The notes beneath the pieces are model-generated. The model was not told the DNA's origin. It worked only from the letters and a program-made list of their open reading frames with translations, and did not search any database. Source: Branchiostoma lanceolatum (taxonomy: Eukaryota; Chordata; Leptocardii; Amphioxiformes; Branchiostomatidae). Taken from it: 64,000 nucleotides of DNA. Location of the stretch: contig NC_089739.1 of assembly GCF_035083965.1 (NCBI RefSeq), forward strand, positions 4,780,198-4,844,197, in the 5' to 3' direction. Of this stretch, positions 35,826 to 47,015 are shown piece by piece. Within the stretch, counting starts at the first letter, position 1, and the number at the start of each line of letters is the position of its first letter. The position numbers and the translations under genes are program-made.

Positions 35826-38128
35826 ATGGTGAGTTATCCTTCGCCATAGGCCTATGACTATATGTTTGACGAAGTTATTGATATAATATTGCGCAAAACT
35901 ATATTCTGCGGACTGTACGTGTCTATTGAAAGCATGATTGAGCTTTCTCTATCTCCTCTATGTCTATTAGTATGTTTGAGGATCTTTATTCATATTTTGA
36001 AAAGATTTGGAGTTCAAGTCAATCGTTCTGATACACAAAACTGATTTGTGTGTTTATGAGTGTTGGGGTTTGGTGGATAATACCTACCATGACTGTTATA
36101 TGAAACAACTTGACATTGTAATGATTCCTGCCACTGCTCCTACCAGTATAAGACTGTTTCGATTGTTCCAATGCCTATCCTCTACAGTTTAAAGACAACA
36201 AAGTGCAGCAAACACCGCAGGTTTTTCCTCCTAATAACCCAACGAAAGGAATGGCGCAAAATGGTGGCATTGAACTCAGTCGTCAAAATGGTGATCATCA
36301 AGTTGAAGAAGCACGGCCAGAAGAACAACGGACATCACACTGCCATCGCCGAAACAAGATTCTCTACAGTATTGCCGGTGTAGTCATTATTGGTGTCTTG
36401 ATCGCTGTCCCACTCTCAATTTGTCTACCAGGTATTAATAACTTCATATTTCTGTTTGTTTCTTATTGTAGTTGTATTTGTTTTTGCAACGGAATGAAAT
36501 GCGTAATACTGTTATCCCATGTTGATTTGATTATATGGATGACACCCGCGCGCGCTTCATTTTTTGTCCGTTTTAAAAAAAAGTTTTCTGTCATACTGTA
36601 AATCGTATAAAGCAGTTGCAAAATATGTATATAGAATATATGCTGTAAGTTGCAAAGACATATTTAGGAAAACGGATACTAATGCCAAGTCAATTTCAAA
36701 GTCCAAGAAGAACATGTGAAAGAAAAAATAAGAAATACGTATTATTCTGCATACCACTCTCTGTGTTTTTAGTTTTGTTCAACCTTCCTGACCACATTGA
36801 TTTCATAATGGAGGTGACTTTTTTACTTCTGTTTTATTCGCACGCTCGCATCCGTTTTGGGGTTTCCAAAGGCTTTCATCCATATGACTAAATCATAATG
36901 GCCCTACTAGGTCTGAAGCTGGCCGAGAAGCTGGCAAAATGGTATAATTATATGTGTTTGTGTTTTTCTATCCGCCTTGAAGTCGGAGGATGTCCACCAC
37001 CAAGCGGGACAGCAGTGCCTATCGTACAGACAGCGTCAGATGGTGCAACGACTCATGTCCCGATCGACCCACCACCTACACCAATCATGGTTCATCCCAC
37101 GAGTAGCCATCGACCAGCATCCACAACGATTGATCCCGGTAATAACCCTCAATCGGTGTCCGCAACGCCCAACCCATACACTACTACACAAGCAGGTACT
37201 TTCCATTTCTAGAACGCCTTTTCGTCTTCACTAAGATGGTTATGTTTTTGGTTGTATACGTTTGTTGCTTTACATTAGTTCTGTAGTTTTTTTGTGGTCT
37301 ATCATATCATATCATATCATATCAGTTATCACATATCATATCAACAAAGCTCAAGAAGCTGTAGATAATTGGTTATGACATTTGATATGTGCACAGGTGT
37401 TGGCTGAACAAAGGAACTAGTGAACTTCTTAGACACTGCAGTTGAACGTTTGCCTTATTCTACGCATCATTTACATGCTGAATCTAGGATATTTACTATA
37501 TTTTGTTTTATGGGAAACTAATAGTCTTCTGCGCACCTTGTACAATAACAGATGCTACTGAAACTCAACGGCCATCAACGCAAGGCATCTCAATTTCTAG
37601 AACCACATTTAGCACGACCCCTCTCGGAAGGTCGTGCAGTGAACAGGCCTTATCTACATGTAACAATGGACAGTGTATCGACCCAGATCTGGTGTGTGAT
37701 GGACACAATGACTGTGGGGCAGGGGGAGGCGACGAGGACAACTGTCCTGGTAAGGCAAATATTTATTGCATCAAGTACATAGTAAATGTATATACTCTCT
37801 TTTGGGAGATTTTTATCTTCAGATGACGAATAGTTAAAAACTAAAAGTCTAAAGCCAGTACCAAAAGCAGGTATGAAGTGAATAAAAAGAAATATGTATA
37901 ATAGTATACCCAAGCGGGACATATGAATACTTCTACAACAGGAATAACATAATATATTATATTTTATTGTTTGTTCATTCAGTGACAACTTGTGGGGTTA
38001 ACCAGTTCACCTGCAATGAAGGAACCTGTATACAATGGAACTGGAGATGTGATGGTAAAGAGGACTGTCCCAACAAGGATGATGAGTCAGGATGTCCTTC
38101 CGTAGAACCATCAACTGCCGTTCCGTAG
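35826..38128 (+). CDS. Type II membrane protein with two LDLa domains, no protease
   Basis: Five exons: 35826-35828 (start codon only), 36188-36431, 36983-37195, 37552-37749 and 37983-38128 (stop TAG). They give 267 residues. The cytoplasmic tail covers 2-58, a membrane helix about 59-81, then a Pro/Thr/Ser-rich stalk and two LDLa modules (CNNGQCIDPDLVCDG..., CNEGTCIQWNWRCDG...). LDLa modules bind Ca2+ and protein ligands. The intron phases (0 after the first coding exon, 1 after the anchor exon, 1 between LDLa exons) match the protease gene upstream, so this looks like its protease-less relative. The stop codon lies inside the exon, not at a broken junction. The ATG sits exactly at an exon end; an alternative is an upstream in-frame exon. 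AATAAA lies at 38522-38527. Confidence 0.8.
37300..37325 (+). repeat. (ATATC)n microsatellite
   Basis: Five copies of ATATC/ATCAT, followed by two degenerate units near 37332-37345. Confidence 0.85.
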
Positions 38129-38407
38129 GACCAACTATAATGATCGATCCTCACAGTGTGTGTGGTGAGGCGTATATCGTACTGTATGGCGTCCTATATG
38201 GAAAGTTGGAAACAGCAGAATGAACTTGCAGCGGTTTCCTTTGTTTTACAAATAACGAGGGAAAAGAAGTGACTACTACAAAAACTGAACTTGTGATGCT
38301 GTGTCTGTGCCTAGTAGAGGTATATTTTGTATGTGTAAGTCGTCCTTTACATATATCTTTACATATATGTGTGAGACTTACCAAATCAGTCAACTCCATC
38401 TGCCATA

Positions 38408-38700
38408 CTGATCAGGTTGCCTGCAATGACGGGACCTGTATCTGAAGGAAACTGGAGACGACACGGGAAAGAGCAGCAAGGACGACAGTCAAAATGTCCT
38501 TCCGTGGGACCATGAAGAGAAAATAAACTCTCATAATGGTGGCTAGTACTGCTCAGTCGTTAACGTTGATACCATGTACTCGTCCTATATGGCCGGAAAG
38601 AGCAGAATGAACATGCCGTACTGTTATTTCCCACGTTTTGCAAATGACGAGGAAACTCCAGATGACTGCTAGAAAAACTGCAAGGAAACAGCAAAAAACT
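38408..38700 (+). pseudogene. Decayed copy of the last LDLa exon and its 3' flank
   Basis: TTGCCTGCAATGACGGGACC then TGTATCTGA copies the exon at 38007 on (TTCACCTGCAATGAAGGAACC, TGTATACAA) but has a stop three codons after CNDGT. AAAATGTCCTTCCGTGG and the following stretch (CGTCCTATATGG, AGCAGAATGAAC, AAATGACGAGG) parallel 38090-38290. A weaker third repeat appears near 38975-39090 (GGTTGGAAACAGTAG, GACTGCTACAAAAAGA). Confidence 0.8.
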
Positions 38701-38814
38701 GTGATGACTGTCCAGACGGTCTCTGTGAACCATGTATTTTGTACTTGTATTAGGCGTCTATTTTACGTTTGAGACCGCATTGTAGACACCGCATGTGCTA
38801 TCGATATATGAATC

Positions 38815-38950
38815 TATGTATACGTGTAAATACATTGCATTTGGGACCGCAACTGTATGCAGTGACACCTAGCTGTAGTGCGTAACAGAACCAGTCAGAA
38901 TGGCCCTGGGGAAAGTGACAGACGGTCTTGAATAAAACGCTTGGTTGTTC
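38815..38950 (+). mobile_element. Retroelement-like 3' end
   Basis: ACCGCAACTGTATGCAGTG, GAACCAGTCAGAATGGCC, AAAGTGACAGACGG and TTGAATAAAACGCTTG match the repeats at 21060-21370. Confidence 0.65.
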
Positions 38951-39939
38951 ATGTATAAATAACGTTGTTATCCACGTTCTTTAGATGGTTGGAAACAGTA
39001 GAAGAAACATGTGTTGCTTTTATAGGTGACGTATACAAAACAGAGGTGACTGCTACAAAAAGATTAATTTTCTGTATGTGTCTTATAGAGGTCAATTTTT
39101 GTATGGACAACATGTCATTCATGTATGAGACTGCCAATAAATCACTCAATGATTTTGACACCACGTTTTGATGATTGCACTCGATACAGATGAAACCCAT
39201 GTATCAGCTATCCCATAACTATCAATTTAAGAATGTAATGTGCCATATATGCAATATGTATGGTATTATTTGCATTGAATTCATTGATATCATTAATATC
39301 TATGATCATTTGATCAAATTGTGTTTTACCCGCGGAACAATTACAGACGAAATAAGGCATATATATATATATCATACTGAACTATCCTATACATGTACAT
39401 TCCAATTTTTCAACCTCTTTTTGCTTATGAAGTTTTTGTCTGTCGGTTTGGTCACTTTACACCATCCAAGGGCTGCTATGACTCACAACAGTGGTCATCT
39501 GTTCAGCCGATACTGACCCGACAGCCGTTATATAGACGCCGTTATCGTCTTTGTTGACGCAGCGTGTTCTGTAACACTTTTGGTCTGTAGAGAGAACAAA
39601 ATGTCCGGTATACTGTTTCACTCACACCAAACACAAACAGTTCTGTCAAAAGACCGAGAAAACTGTGACTTATTTCATCGTACGCGCTGTATTTTTTTTG
39701 CTGCGGAACACTACAGGTGGCTTATTTAGCTTCCAATAAGTACCGTGACTGCTGTGTGGTGTTAAAATATCTAGCAGGCAGCACAGTTTTAGCTGTATAA
39801 TCTACTGTGGCGTTATCGGCAGTTTGAGGTCACTTTACTGGACGCCATTCTACATAGGAAACTCAGAACTGTAAGATTAACTTGTTCGTCAACACCCTAG
39901 ATCCTCTATCAACGTACACATCACGCAGGAGCCAACAAA

Positions 39940-42298
39940 ATGGTAAGTATCCTGTTGTTCCTTACATTCCCTGAACTTATAATGCAGTGGTTACCCGAAG
40001 GAAAAACGCAGAGCTGGACGACCTCACACTGCACGAAATGGCCTCGGATCCCGGCGGATACGTACAGGGATTCCTCCAGAAATATTCCAAAGCCCGTGCG
40101 GATTTAGTCGGATCCGTTAGTTACGTTGGATCCGCCTGTATCCGTCAATATCCGCCAAAAATACAGGAAGATCGATATCCCTTGTACGTATCCGCCGGGA
40201 TCCGAGGCCATTTCGTGCAGTGCCACACTACTTTATTGACAATGATCGAAAGAGACCCATGTCTCACAGGTTCTACATTTGTGTCCGCCATGATGCAAAA
40301 AAAAGTACTGGAATAACTTTATCTAGTTTACCTCACCGGAGAAATTCGGATGCAAGATGATGATGGTGCGGAGCACAAAAACAATATTCAATCAAAGTTT
40401 TCAAAATAAGTTTCAAGACCTTAAAGGTGGACTTTAAGATTTAGTAAAGAAAACTAAAACATAAATCTGACCTTTCCGTAAGCTTTCAGCGTTTGTAGAT
40501 TTGACTAAAATCTGATATATCTTTACACAAGTTTTACAAGTATTCATGATCATAATTTAGTGACGATTTCGGTGTCAGTTTCTTAGATCTTGTATAACAC
40601 AGAAGGATCATAGAGAGTAACCAGAAATATTGAAATTTTTCCCTGCAGAATCAGAATTCACCAGAACGGGAGAACAGAGACTACCGCTACTCACCCATCC
40701 CAAGCGGTGGAGGCACGGTGGGGATAGAGCTTCAGGAACTCGCTGAGATGGAAGACACTGGTGAAGGCGAGCACTTCATTCGAGAAGGAAGACCTCTCTA
40801 CACCAACCCTAGCTGCATGAGGAGTAAACGTGCCGTTACCGCGTTGTGTCTGATGCTGGTATTGGTTCTCATCATAGCGCTGGGAGTTGGAGTCAAGATC
40901 GACCAACCGAGCACACCCTTGCAAAAGGTTAGGGATTTTGCCTTCAGGGGTAAGGTGAAGATACTCATGGCAACTGAACTGACTCCAGAAACTGCTGCCG
41001 AACTGCATGACCCATCGTCGACTGCGTTTATCACTATTGCGAAACAGATAAAAAAATCGGTGAGTTATCCCATTTTTAAGTTTGCCGTTCTGTAACATAT
41101 TGAAACTTCAGTGTACGGAGGCTTTGTTTTTGGTGTGTCTGTTTGTATGTTTGTTTGTGTGTCCGTAGTCATTTGAATGTAGTATCCGAGTGGCTGGTTT
41201 CTAGATGCTAGACACATTGGGGACACTGACAGGAAGTTAGGTCAAAAGTCGCAGAAAGGTCCCAGAATGGGTTATATCATTTTCTAGCTGTTTTCAATGT
41301 TCAGCTATATGCATGTCTGTTACCTTGATAGAGCCAGTGGGGAAAATACATGAGACAGAATCAGCGAGAAATACGCAATAATGAAAGCACAAAAAATTAC
41401 AAACACTAAAAACATTTCACGGAGGTATGAAAACTTTGATTTCTTGTTTATTGTTCAAGACATTCTAATAAGGATTTTGTCAAATCTATTGTGGAAGGTA
41501 CCAAACATTCGCTCTATTGTTTAATTATATACTCCTTGTATTTATTTATTTACATATATATGTTCTTTGTAGATGGAAGAGGAATACAAGAAAAGCAGCC
41601 TAGCAGACGCCTACCGCCTCACAGAAGTCAACAGATTGCGACAGGGGATCGTCTGTAACTTCGTCATCCACTTTAGAGCCACCAGAGAACCGGACGTACA
41701 AACTGTCCGCTCAGTCATAGCCCACTCTACAACACTCGGCCAACTGACCATAGATCCAAAGTTTACAACACTCGATCGCTACGTACATGTGCATGTGTTT
41801 GTGCCCACTACCACAGTTAGCGTCCACGTTTCTCCGTCGGTATTAGGTACTCCTATTGCTACTACAACTACGACTCCTACTACTACTACTACTACAGCCA
41901 TCACTACTGCACCACCAAGACCCACGGCGACGAAGACGACAATGGCCACATCAACAAATGGTGACTTTCTTATATTTGTTTCATAATACTTTACTACTAG
42001 CACAGTAAGTAGTACAAAATACATTCCACAGTCATATCATTTCATAGCATTCTAACTATTAGTATGCCGGATTAAAAAGAGCCAGATTACTTCATCTGAT
42101 GGCTGTCTTAAGATCAATAACTGAATATAAAATTGAATGTATCTGTTGGCAGGAAGCTCTACCGAGGAGACAACCCTGCGATCATCGTCAGTACTGCACC
42201 TTACAACACCCCAAGTTCGCAGTACTGCAACAGCTGACCAGTCGGACAGAGTGTCCACAGACTCTACACCATTGGTCAATACTACTTTGTCAAACTGA
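39940..42298 (+). CDS. Type II membrane SEA-domain protein with mucin-like tail
   Basis: Four exons: 39940-39942 (start codon only), 40649-41059, 41573-41960 and 42153-42298 (stop TGA). They give 315 residues. The cytoplasmic tail covers 2-60 and a membrane helix about 62-83. A SEA domain runs about 97-225 (FRGKVKIL..., SSTAFITIAKQIKKS / MEEEYKKSSLADAY..., VCNFVIHFRA), followed by a Thr/Ser/Pro-rich tail suited to O-glycosylation. The phase-0 intron that splits the SEA domain lies at the same place as in the SEA protease gene (GEVEAG / LDAKYQASDLADTY). No GSVVV-type autocleavage motif is seen. AATAAA lies at 42540-42545. It is probably a surface mucin-like or stalk protein related to the protease by loss of LDLa and trypsin exons, or an ancestral-type member. 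Confidence 0.82.
40027..40222. mobile_element. Palindromic DNA element with CACTG ends, copy 1
   Basis: The terminal inverted repeat starts CACTGCACGAAATGGCCTCG and the right end is its exact complement. Interior arms (GGCGGATACGTACAGGGAT / ATCCCTTGTACGTATCCGCC) also pair. Flanking triplets are TCA and CCA. Same family as 44079-44268. The CACTG ends suggest a CACTA/EnSpm-type non-autonomous element. Confidence 0.85.
41100..41425 (+). repeat. Dispersed repeat, family B, copy 3
   Basis: GACACTGACAGGAAGTTAGG, GTCAAAAGTCGCAGAAAGG, GCATGTCTGTTACCTTGATAG and GAGACAGAATCAGCGAGAAA match 15525-15700 and 15925-16130. It lies in the SEA intron. Confidence 0.75.
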
Positions 42299-43940
42299 GA
42301 CTGAAAATAGAATTACTGTTAATGCTCTTTAGTAGAATGCGTACACAGTAGCCAATGATGTTGTTTCATGACCATGACATATTCATCTTTAGCGTTTTGA
42401 ACTTTAAATGATAGTGAAATTAAAGTTCATTCCTTGTTTTTTTATATAAGACGTGATCATTGTGCAGTCATTGTGATAAGTATTGTGTAGTGGCAGTGTT
42501 TTTTATGGTATAACTAAGCTATCATTTCTTGTGAAGAAAAATAAAACAAAATTTCCGAAAAACAATGTTGTTGGATTACATATCAAACTATCTCAAAGGC
42601 AGTACTTCTGTTTGTTCGAAGGACTTTTAGATTTTTAATTTAACTTGAAAATTGAGTGGTCAAAATCTTAGCTTATGTATAAAAAAAGGCAGTCGATATA
42701 GGTAATTTTAGTACGACTATATTATTGCATCAATTAATTTAAAAGGTACCGGTTTTGATGTGCTTTTTAGGAATGGCAAATAGGCCAATCGGGAAAATAA
42801 AGTATTTTTTAATTAATAATTGTTTCACTGGTTATTGTTCACTACAGCATATTATAGAAAAAAATTATTTCGAGGGGGTAAAAAATAAATCAGCTAAAAT
42901 ATCTTTATGAGACAGAAATTGTAGAAACGGGATACAAAATTAATGAACAATAAAAAGTTCGCGAACCCTGTATGAATGACTCCTGGCCAGGGCTATCCAG
43001 TAGCACAAATCTTTGACGACTGAGACACATTATCTGTAGGGGGTTGTTTATCTTACCTCTTCCGCACAAGCCCCACACGATCTAAACAACAGTCTCGATG
43101 TTCGGCCTTTTACGATAGAACAAAAATGGCCGCCGGTTACCATGGCGACGGCCGCGGGCTATGAATGCTGGGAGAAAAATGAGCCGACACGCTTGGGTGC
43201 ACGTGTGAGGGACGTGGTGGTTGCGTATGACGTAAATCTACGGTTTCTACATTGTCCCTTGTTTGTTACGGGTTGAGATATTGACTGTTGCTGCAAGAGC
43301 GAACTATAAACGAGGGGCAAGCGAACCTATAACACCATGTCGAGGTAGCTAACGGCCAACATTTCATCAGGTAAGTAGGAGTTGTTTTGCCATCAATAGT
43401 TTAAAGGATTTGCTTGCTATTTTTGGACGGTTGTGTCGTACTTAAAACTGTACGAAGAAGCCGGTACCCTCACCACGGTACCTTTAGTACAGGTAAGGCA
43501 ATATCTTCCAACTTCTGCCCCAACACAAGTTCTCGTAGGTATTCTTCTTGCGAAATATGTACATGTATAGGTTATATATTTAGAACGAATGTTGAAAATT
43601 CATAGCCAGATTTATACGCTTTTCTAAACTATAGATGCAGGTAGTTGACAATGAGTAAGATTATGTAATTTCACCTTTATTTGCCAAGTCACTTTGATAA
43701 CAAAAGCAACGTCGCTGTATCGTTTTCTTGGTATCTTCAAAGTTCAAACACATGGGCATAGACATTATAACATCAACATGTTAAAAACAGCAGTTATAGC
43801 ACAAAGATAAACATATCACCATCTAATATATGCGTGAAACTTAGGTAACGAGTAAGGTACAATGTGCGTCGTTAAAGGTTAGACATCTAGGTAATAAGAT
43901 ACGCACGAAAACAATTACTCTCATTGACAAGCAACTAGAT

Positions 43941-44040
43941 TTTGGAAACGGTCAGACGTTTCAGACAGAATCCGCTACCTTTTGCCAGTCACTGACGAAA
44001 GGTAGTGGATGCTACCAGAAATGTCTGACCGTTTCCGAAA
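43941..44040. repeat. Hairpin element of about 100 bp
   Basis: GGAAACGGTCAGACGTTTC on the left pairs with the complement of GAAATGTCTGACCGTTTCC on the right. CGCTACCTTT pairs with AAAGGTAGTGG. The loop is about 15 bases. Confidence 0.75.
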
Positions 44041-44078
44041 ATTTATCCAGTTTCTTGAGTAACTCTGCTTCTACAGTA

Positions 44079-44268
44079 CACTGCACGAAATGGCCTCGTA
44101 TCCCGGCGTATACGTACAGGGATTCCTCCGGAAATATTCCATATCCCGGTGCGGATTTAGCGTTTCCGATATAATTAACGGATACGCTAAATCCGCACCG
44201 GGATATGGAATATTTCCGGAGGAATCCCTGTACGTATACGCCAGGATACGAGGCCATTTCGTGCAGTG
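44079..44268. mobile_element. Palindromic DNA element with CACTG ends, copy 2
   Basis: Almost perfect palindrome. The left arm runs CACTGCACGAAATGG ... GCGGATTTAGCG; the right arm is its complement, with a loop of about 20 bases. It is flanked on both sides by GTA (44076-44078 and 44269-44271), a perfect 3-bp target duplication. It is in the 5' intron of the anchor-only gene. Confidence 0.92.
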
Positions 44269-44860
44269 GTATATCCTTTCATTTTGCTCATGTAAGACAA
44301 AGGATACTGGTCCTTCCATAGAATTCGATATTCATCTGAAGCATCAGTAACGTACGAAAGTACCGTGCAAAATATCGTTAATGATATTTATGAGTTACGG
44401 AAAGCGAGTAGTATATTTAGCGTGGACTAGATATTGGACAACTTCAATCTTGATTTAAGTACGTCAAATACATATAACTTTATATTTCGAACATGTATAG
44501 TGGATCCATTGCATTTAGCACCTGTATAGTAATAGTTTCAGTAGCGTACTGAAGCAACATGTTACAAACCGAGTAATGTACAAACATTTATAGCCAGTTT
44601 TACACCAGAATATGATTTCTTTTGAGGAGCACTCTATGTCTTTCTTTGAACTACAGCTGGCATCTTATCACAAAGCATATTCAGAAAATAGACAAAATAG
44701 TGTCCTCGTTCATGTGCCATTGTCCTTAATGTAATGTTCTTTTGTCTGTATAGTGACTTTGAAAAGGTGGTAAGATCATTACTGTCTAAGTCTTGGAGGT
44801 AGAAATAGAATTGATTTAAAAAATGCTTATTTTAGACCTGAGGCGTTGTCGTCTGCAACG

Positions 44861-46183
44861 ATGAGTGGCCAGAATAGCCTGGGTCTGCCTGAAAACCGCG
44901 ACACGGTAAGTTACCTTATTTTGTGTTAAAATGAATCAATTAAAACCCACAAAGTAAACGAAATCTTTATCGACAAAATCCATTGATGTAACCAGGGCCA
45001 TCAACAGCCTTACATATGGTCCCCATTCTTGAATCTGCAATACGTTATATCTAAATCTTTGAAGTACACAAAACATATTTTGGTTGATATACAATGTGGA
45101 ATATGAATGTACCTTATACACGATATAAGGCGGATTGTGAATTTTAAGTGGCTTTAGCACAATAGGGTTCTTATCAGTTTAAAAAAAATTGTGTTCCTTA
45201 TCTTTCTTTCTATAATGAGCAGACGTTGGTCTACTTTAACAAACTAACAATATTACTTTCTCGGTTTCTATCGAAGGACGATAATGACAACTCAGCCTTC
45301 AGTCACAGCCTCGCCCCACCGACATCCCGGCATCACCTCCCCCCTCTAAACCTCAAGGGCACGCTCCCACCCCTTCAAAACACACCGCAGCGCCCCCTAC
45401 CGAAAGTAGTGATTACTCCACCCCCGGAGCACAGAAAACTTGGACCAGTGGTACCAAACAATAGGGTGGCGCCTGTAGGTGTTAGTCGCTCGTGGAGGAG
45501 CAGGAGGCCTGGGAAGAAATGGATGGTGTCACTTATCGCAGCGGGGGTGCTGACGGTTATCGGCATAGCCCTGGCGCTGGGGCTTGGTCTGGGTTTGAAG
45601 CGTAAGTATTATGGTTTACAGTATCAAAAGTCTCTGTGTATGTGTGTCTGTCTGCCTGTCTTTATATATCTATATCTCTGTATGTGTGCTTTGTGTGTTT
45701 GTATTATGTATATGTGTCCTAGTGTGTCTGTATGTATGTGTGTATGTGTGTGTTAGTTTCTATGTGTATGTGTGTGTACGTGATTCGCTAAGTAACCAAC
45801 AATACAGCGTTGTCATTTTCCTCGGTGGCTGCTATTGCTTTGATTGTGGGACTTGAAGGATCGATAAGGGTAAAGTCTACCTTCCATGATGTCTTGTTTG
45901 CTGTCATTCCTGGTTCAACTGTGAATTATTTTCTCTAATCATTTTGCCTAACGATTTGGATGTCTTGCTGTTTTCCTGCCGCAATAGGATGACAGCGGAC
46001 ATCGTCTGGATTACATACAGTGCGTTAATGGAAAATGCTCCAACAGTGGAACCTGTGACTGATGATCGACGGCGCTACCTAGCGAGGGGCTTGCACATGA
46101 CAAGAAGAAAATTCTCGACACATATGTTCATATCTCATTCTCTGTACATATCTTCTTCTATGTACAGGTGTGCCTCATTTTGA
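44861..46183 (+). CDS. Short type II membrane anchor protein, family remnant
   Basis: Exons 44861-44905 (ATG, phase 0) and 45277-45601 (phase 1) encode 15 + 108 residues: a Pro-rich cytoplasmic tail, a basic stretch (RSRRPGKK) and a membrane helix of about 25 residues (MVSLIAAGVLTVIGIALALGL). This matches the anchor module of the upstream genes. The third exon is uncertain. With the acceptor at 45988 the frame stops after one codon. With an acceptor at 45996 it runs to 46183 with no recognisable domain. A Cys-rich stretch (QCVNGKCSNSGTCD, about 46018-46062) is in a frame that does not join. AATAAA lies at 46295-46300. It is either a tail-and-anchor protein or a broken member of the row. Confidence 0.5.
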
Positions 46184-47015
46184 CATTATCATTAAGATAT
46201 GACCTGTACATGTAAATATTTGTAAATCAAGCTAAGGAAAGTTGATAATCCATTTTACTGTACTGTATAATTCTACTGTATAGAGATGATCGAAAATAAA
46301 GTCTTTCCCAACCAGGAAATCATTGATACAATATATAGCATAACTGTACATACGAAATCTCTTCCGTCTCCAAAACACATAGTATCAGATGAAATGTGCT
46401 TGTGTATAGCTTATTAGACAATATAATGATAAATATTTGAAAAATAAAACATATGAGGTACATGTACTTCAATTCACGTTCGATTCAAGAGTATTCTTGG
46501 AGGTGAAGATATGACTTATGTTTGGTGATATAATCTTAGACGGGAGGGGTGTGTGTGCTATCAAAGATCATCATCCTATCCCTCACCTTAACCCACTACC
46601 CTAGTAATTTTTGGTTTCAACAACAACAAGAAGAGGATGCCATAGAGTATCTTGATTCACTTTATTCATCTCTTCAGATGTCCACTTATAGTGTTCGTCA
46701 TTTCACAAGCTTGTACAATTTTTAGTTACCTTTTTATCACAATCAGTAAAGTTTACAAGCAAAAGCGTTTCACTGGTTAGAAAAGTAATACATTTATATA
46801 CATGCCTACTATATATACAAGCTTTTTTCAAAGATCTGGGAAATTGAAAATAGAAGCATAAACATTCTGTAAATAAAACTACTCAGTCTAGGACTGCTTG
46901 CTGTATACAAGAACTGGGGCCTTTGGAATACCAATCATCAGTTTGCTCAGAAATTGGGTATAATGTGCAATTTCTAGTGCGCATGTGCAAGTCCCTTCAT
47001 ATGCGCATGCTCACT
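46184..47015. other. Convergent intergenic region
   Basis: Holds the polyadenylation signal AATAAA at 46295 (plus strand) for the anchor-only gene. A minus-strand AATAAA (TTTATT at 46661-46666) suits the caspase-like gene that ends at 47016. Otherwise A+T-rich with no gene seen. Confidence 0.6.

Larger units (their letters stand above)
38129..39939. other. Intergenic: decayed LDLa exon copies and retroelement tail
   Basis: After the stop of the two-LDLa gene come two decaying repeats of its last exon plus 3' sequence (38408-38700 and about 38975-39090), and a retroelement tail (38815-38950). The 5' region of the SEA gene follows. I see no intact coding exon. Confidence 0.6.
42299..44860. other. 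Intergenic and 5' region of the anchor-only gene
   Basis: A+T-rich 3' flank of the SEA gene to about 42960, then a G+C-richer stretch (43020-43370) with CACGTG-like and X-box-like words (GTTACCATGGCGAC at 43136). It ends in a splice donor at 43371 (TTCATCAG/GTAAGT), the likely 5' untranslated exon. The intron to about 44835 carries a hairpin (43941-44040) and a CACTG element (44079-44268). Confidence 0.5.

Noticed and set aside
38408-38500. Alternative third LDLa exon of the two-LDLa gene
   Set aside because: An in-frame stop follows CNDGT after one more codon, and no donor site keeps a domain.
44012-44350. Near-identical open frames on both strands
   Set aside because: They are produced by the palindromic CACTG element; the same peptide appears on both strands because the arms are complementary.
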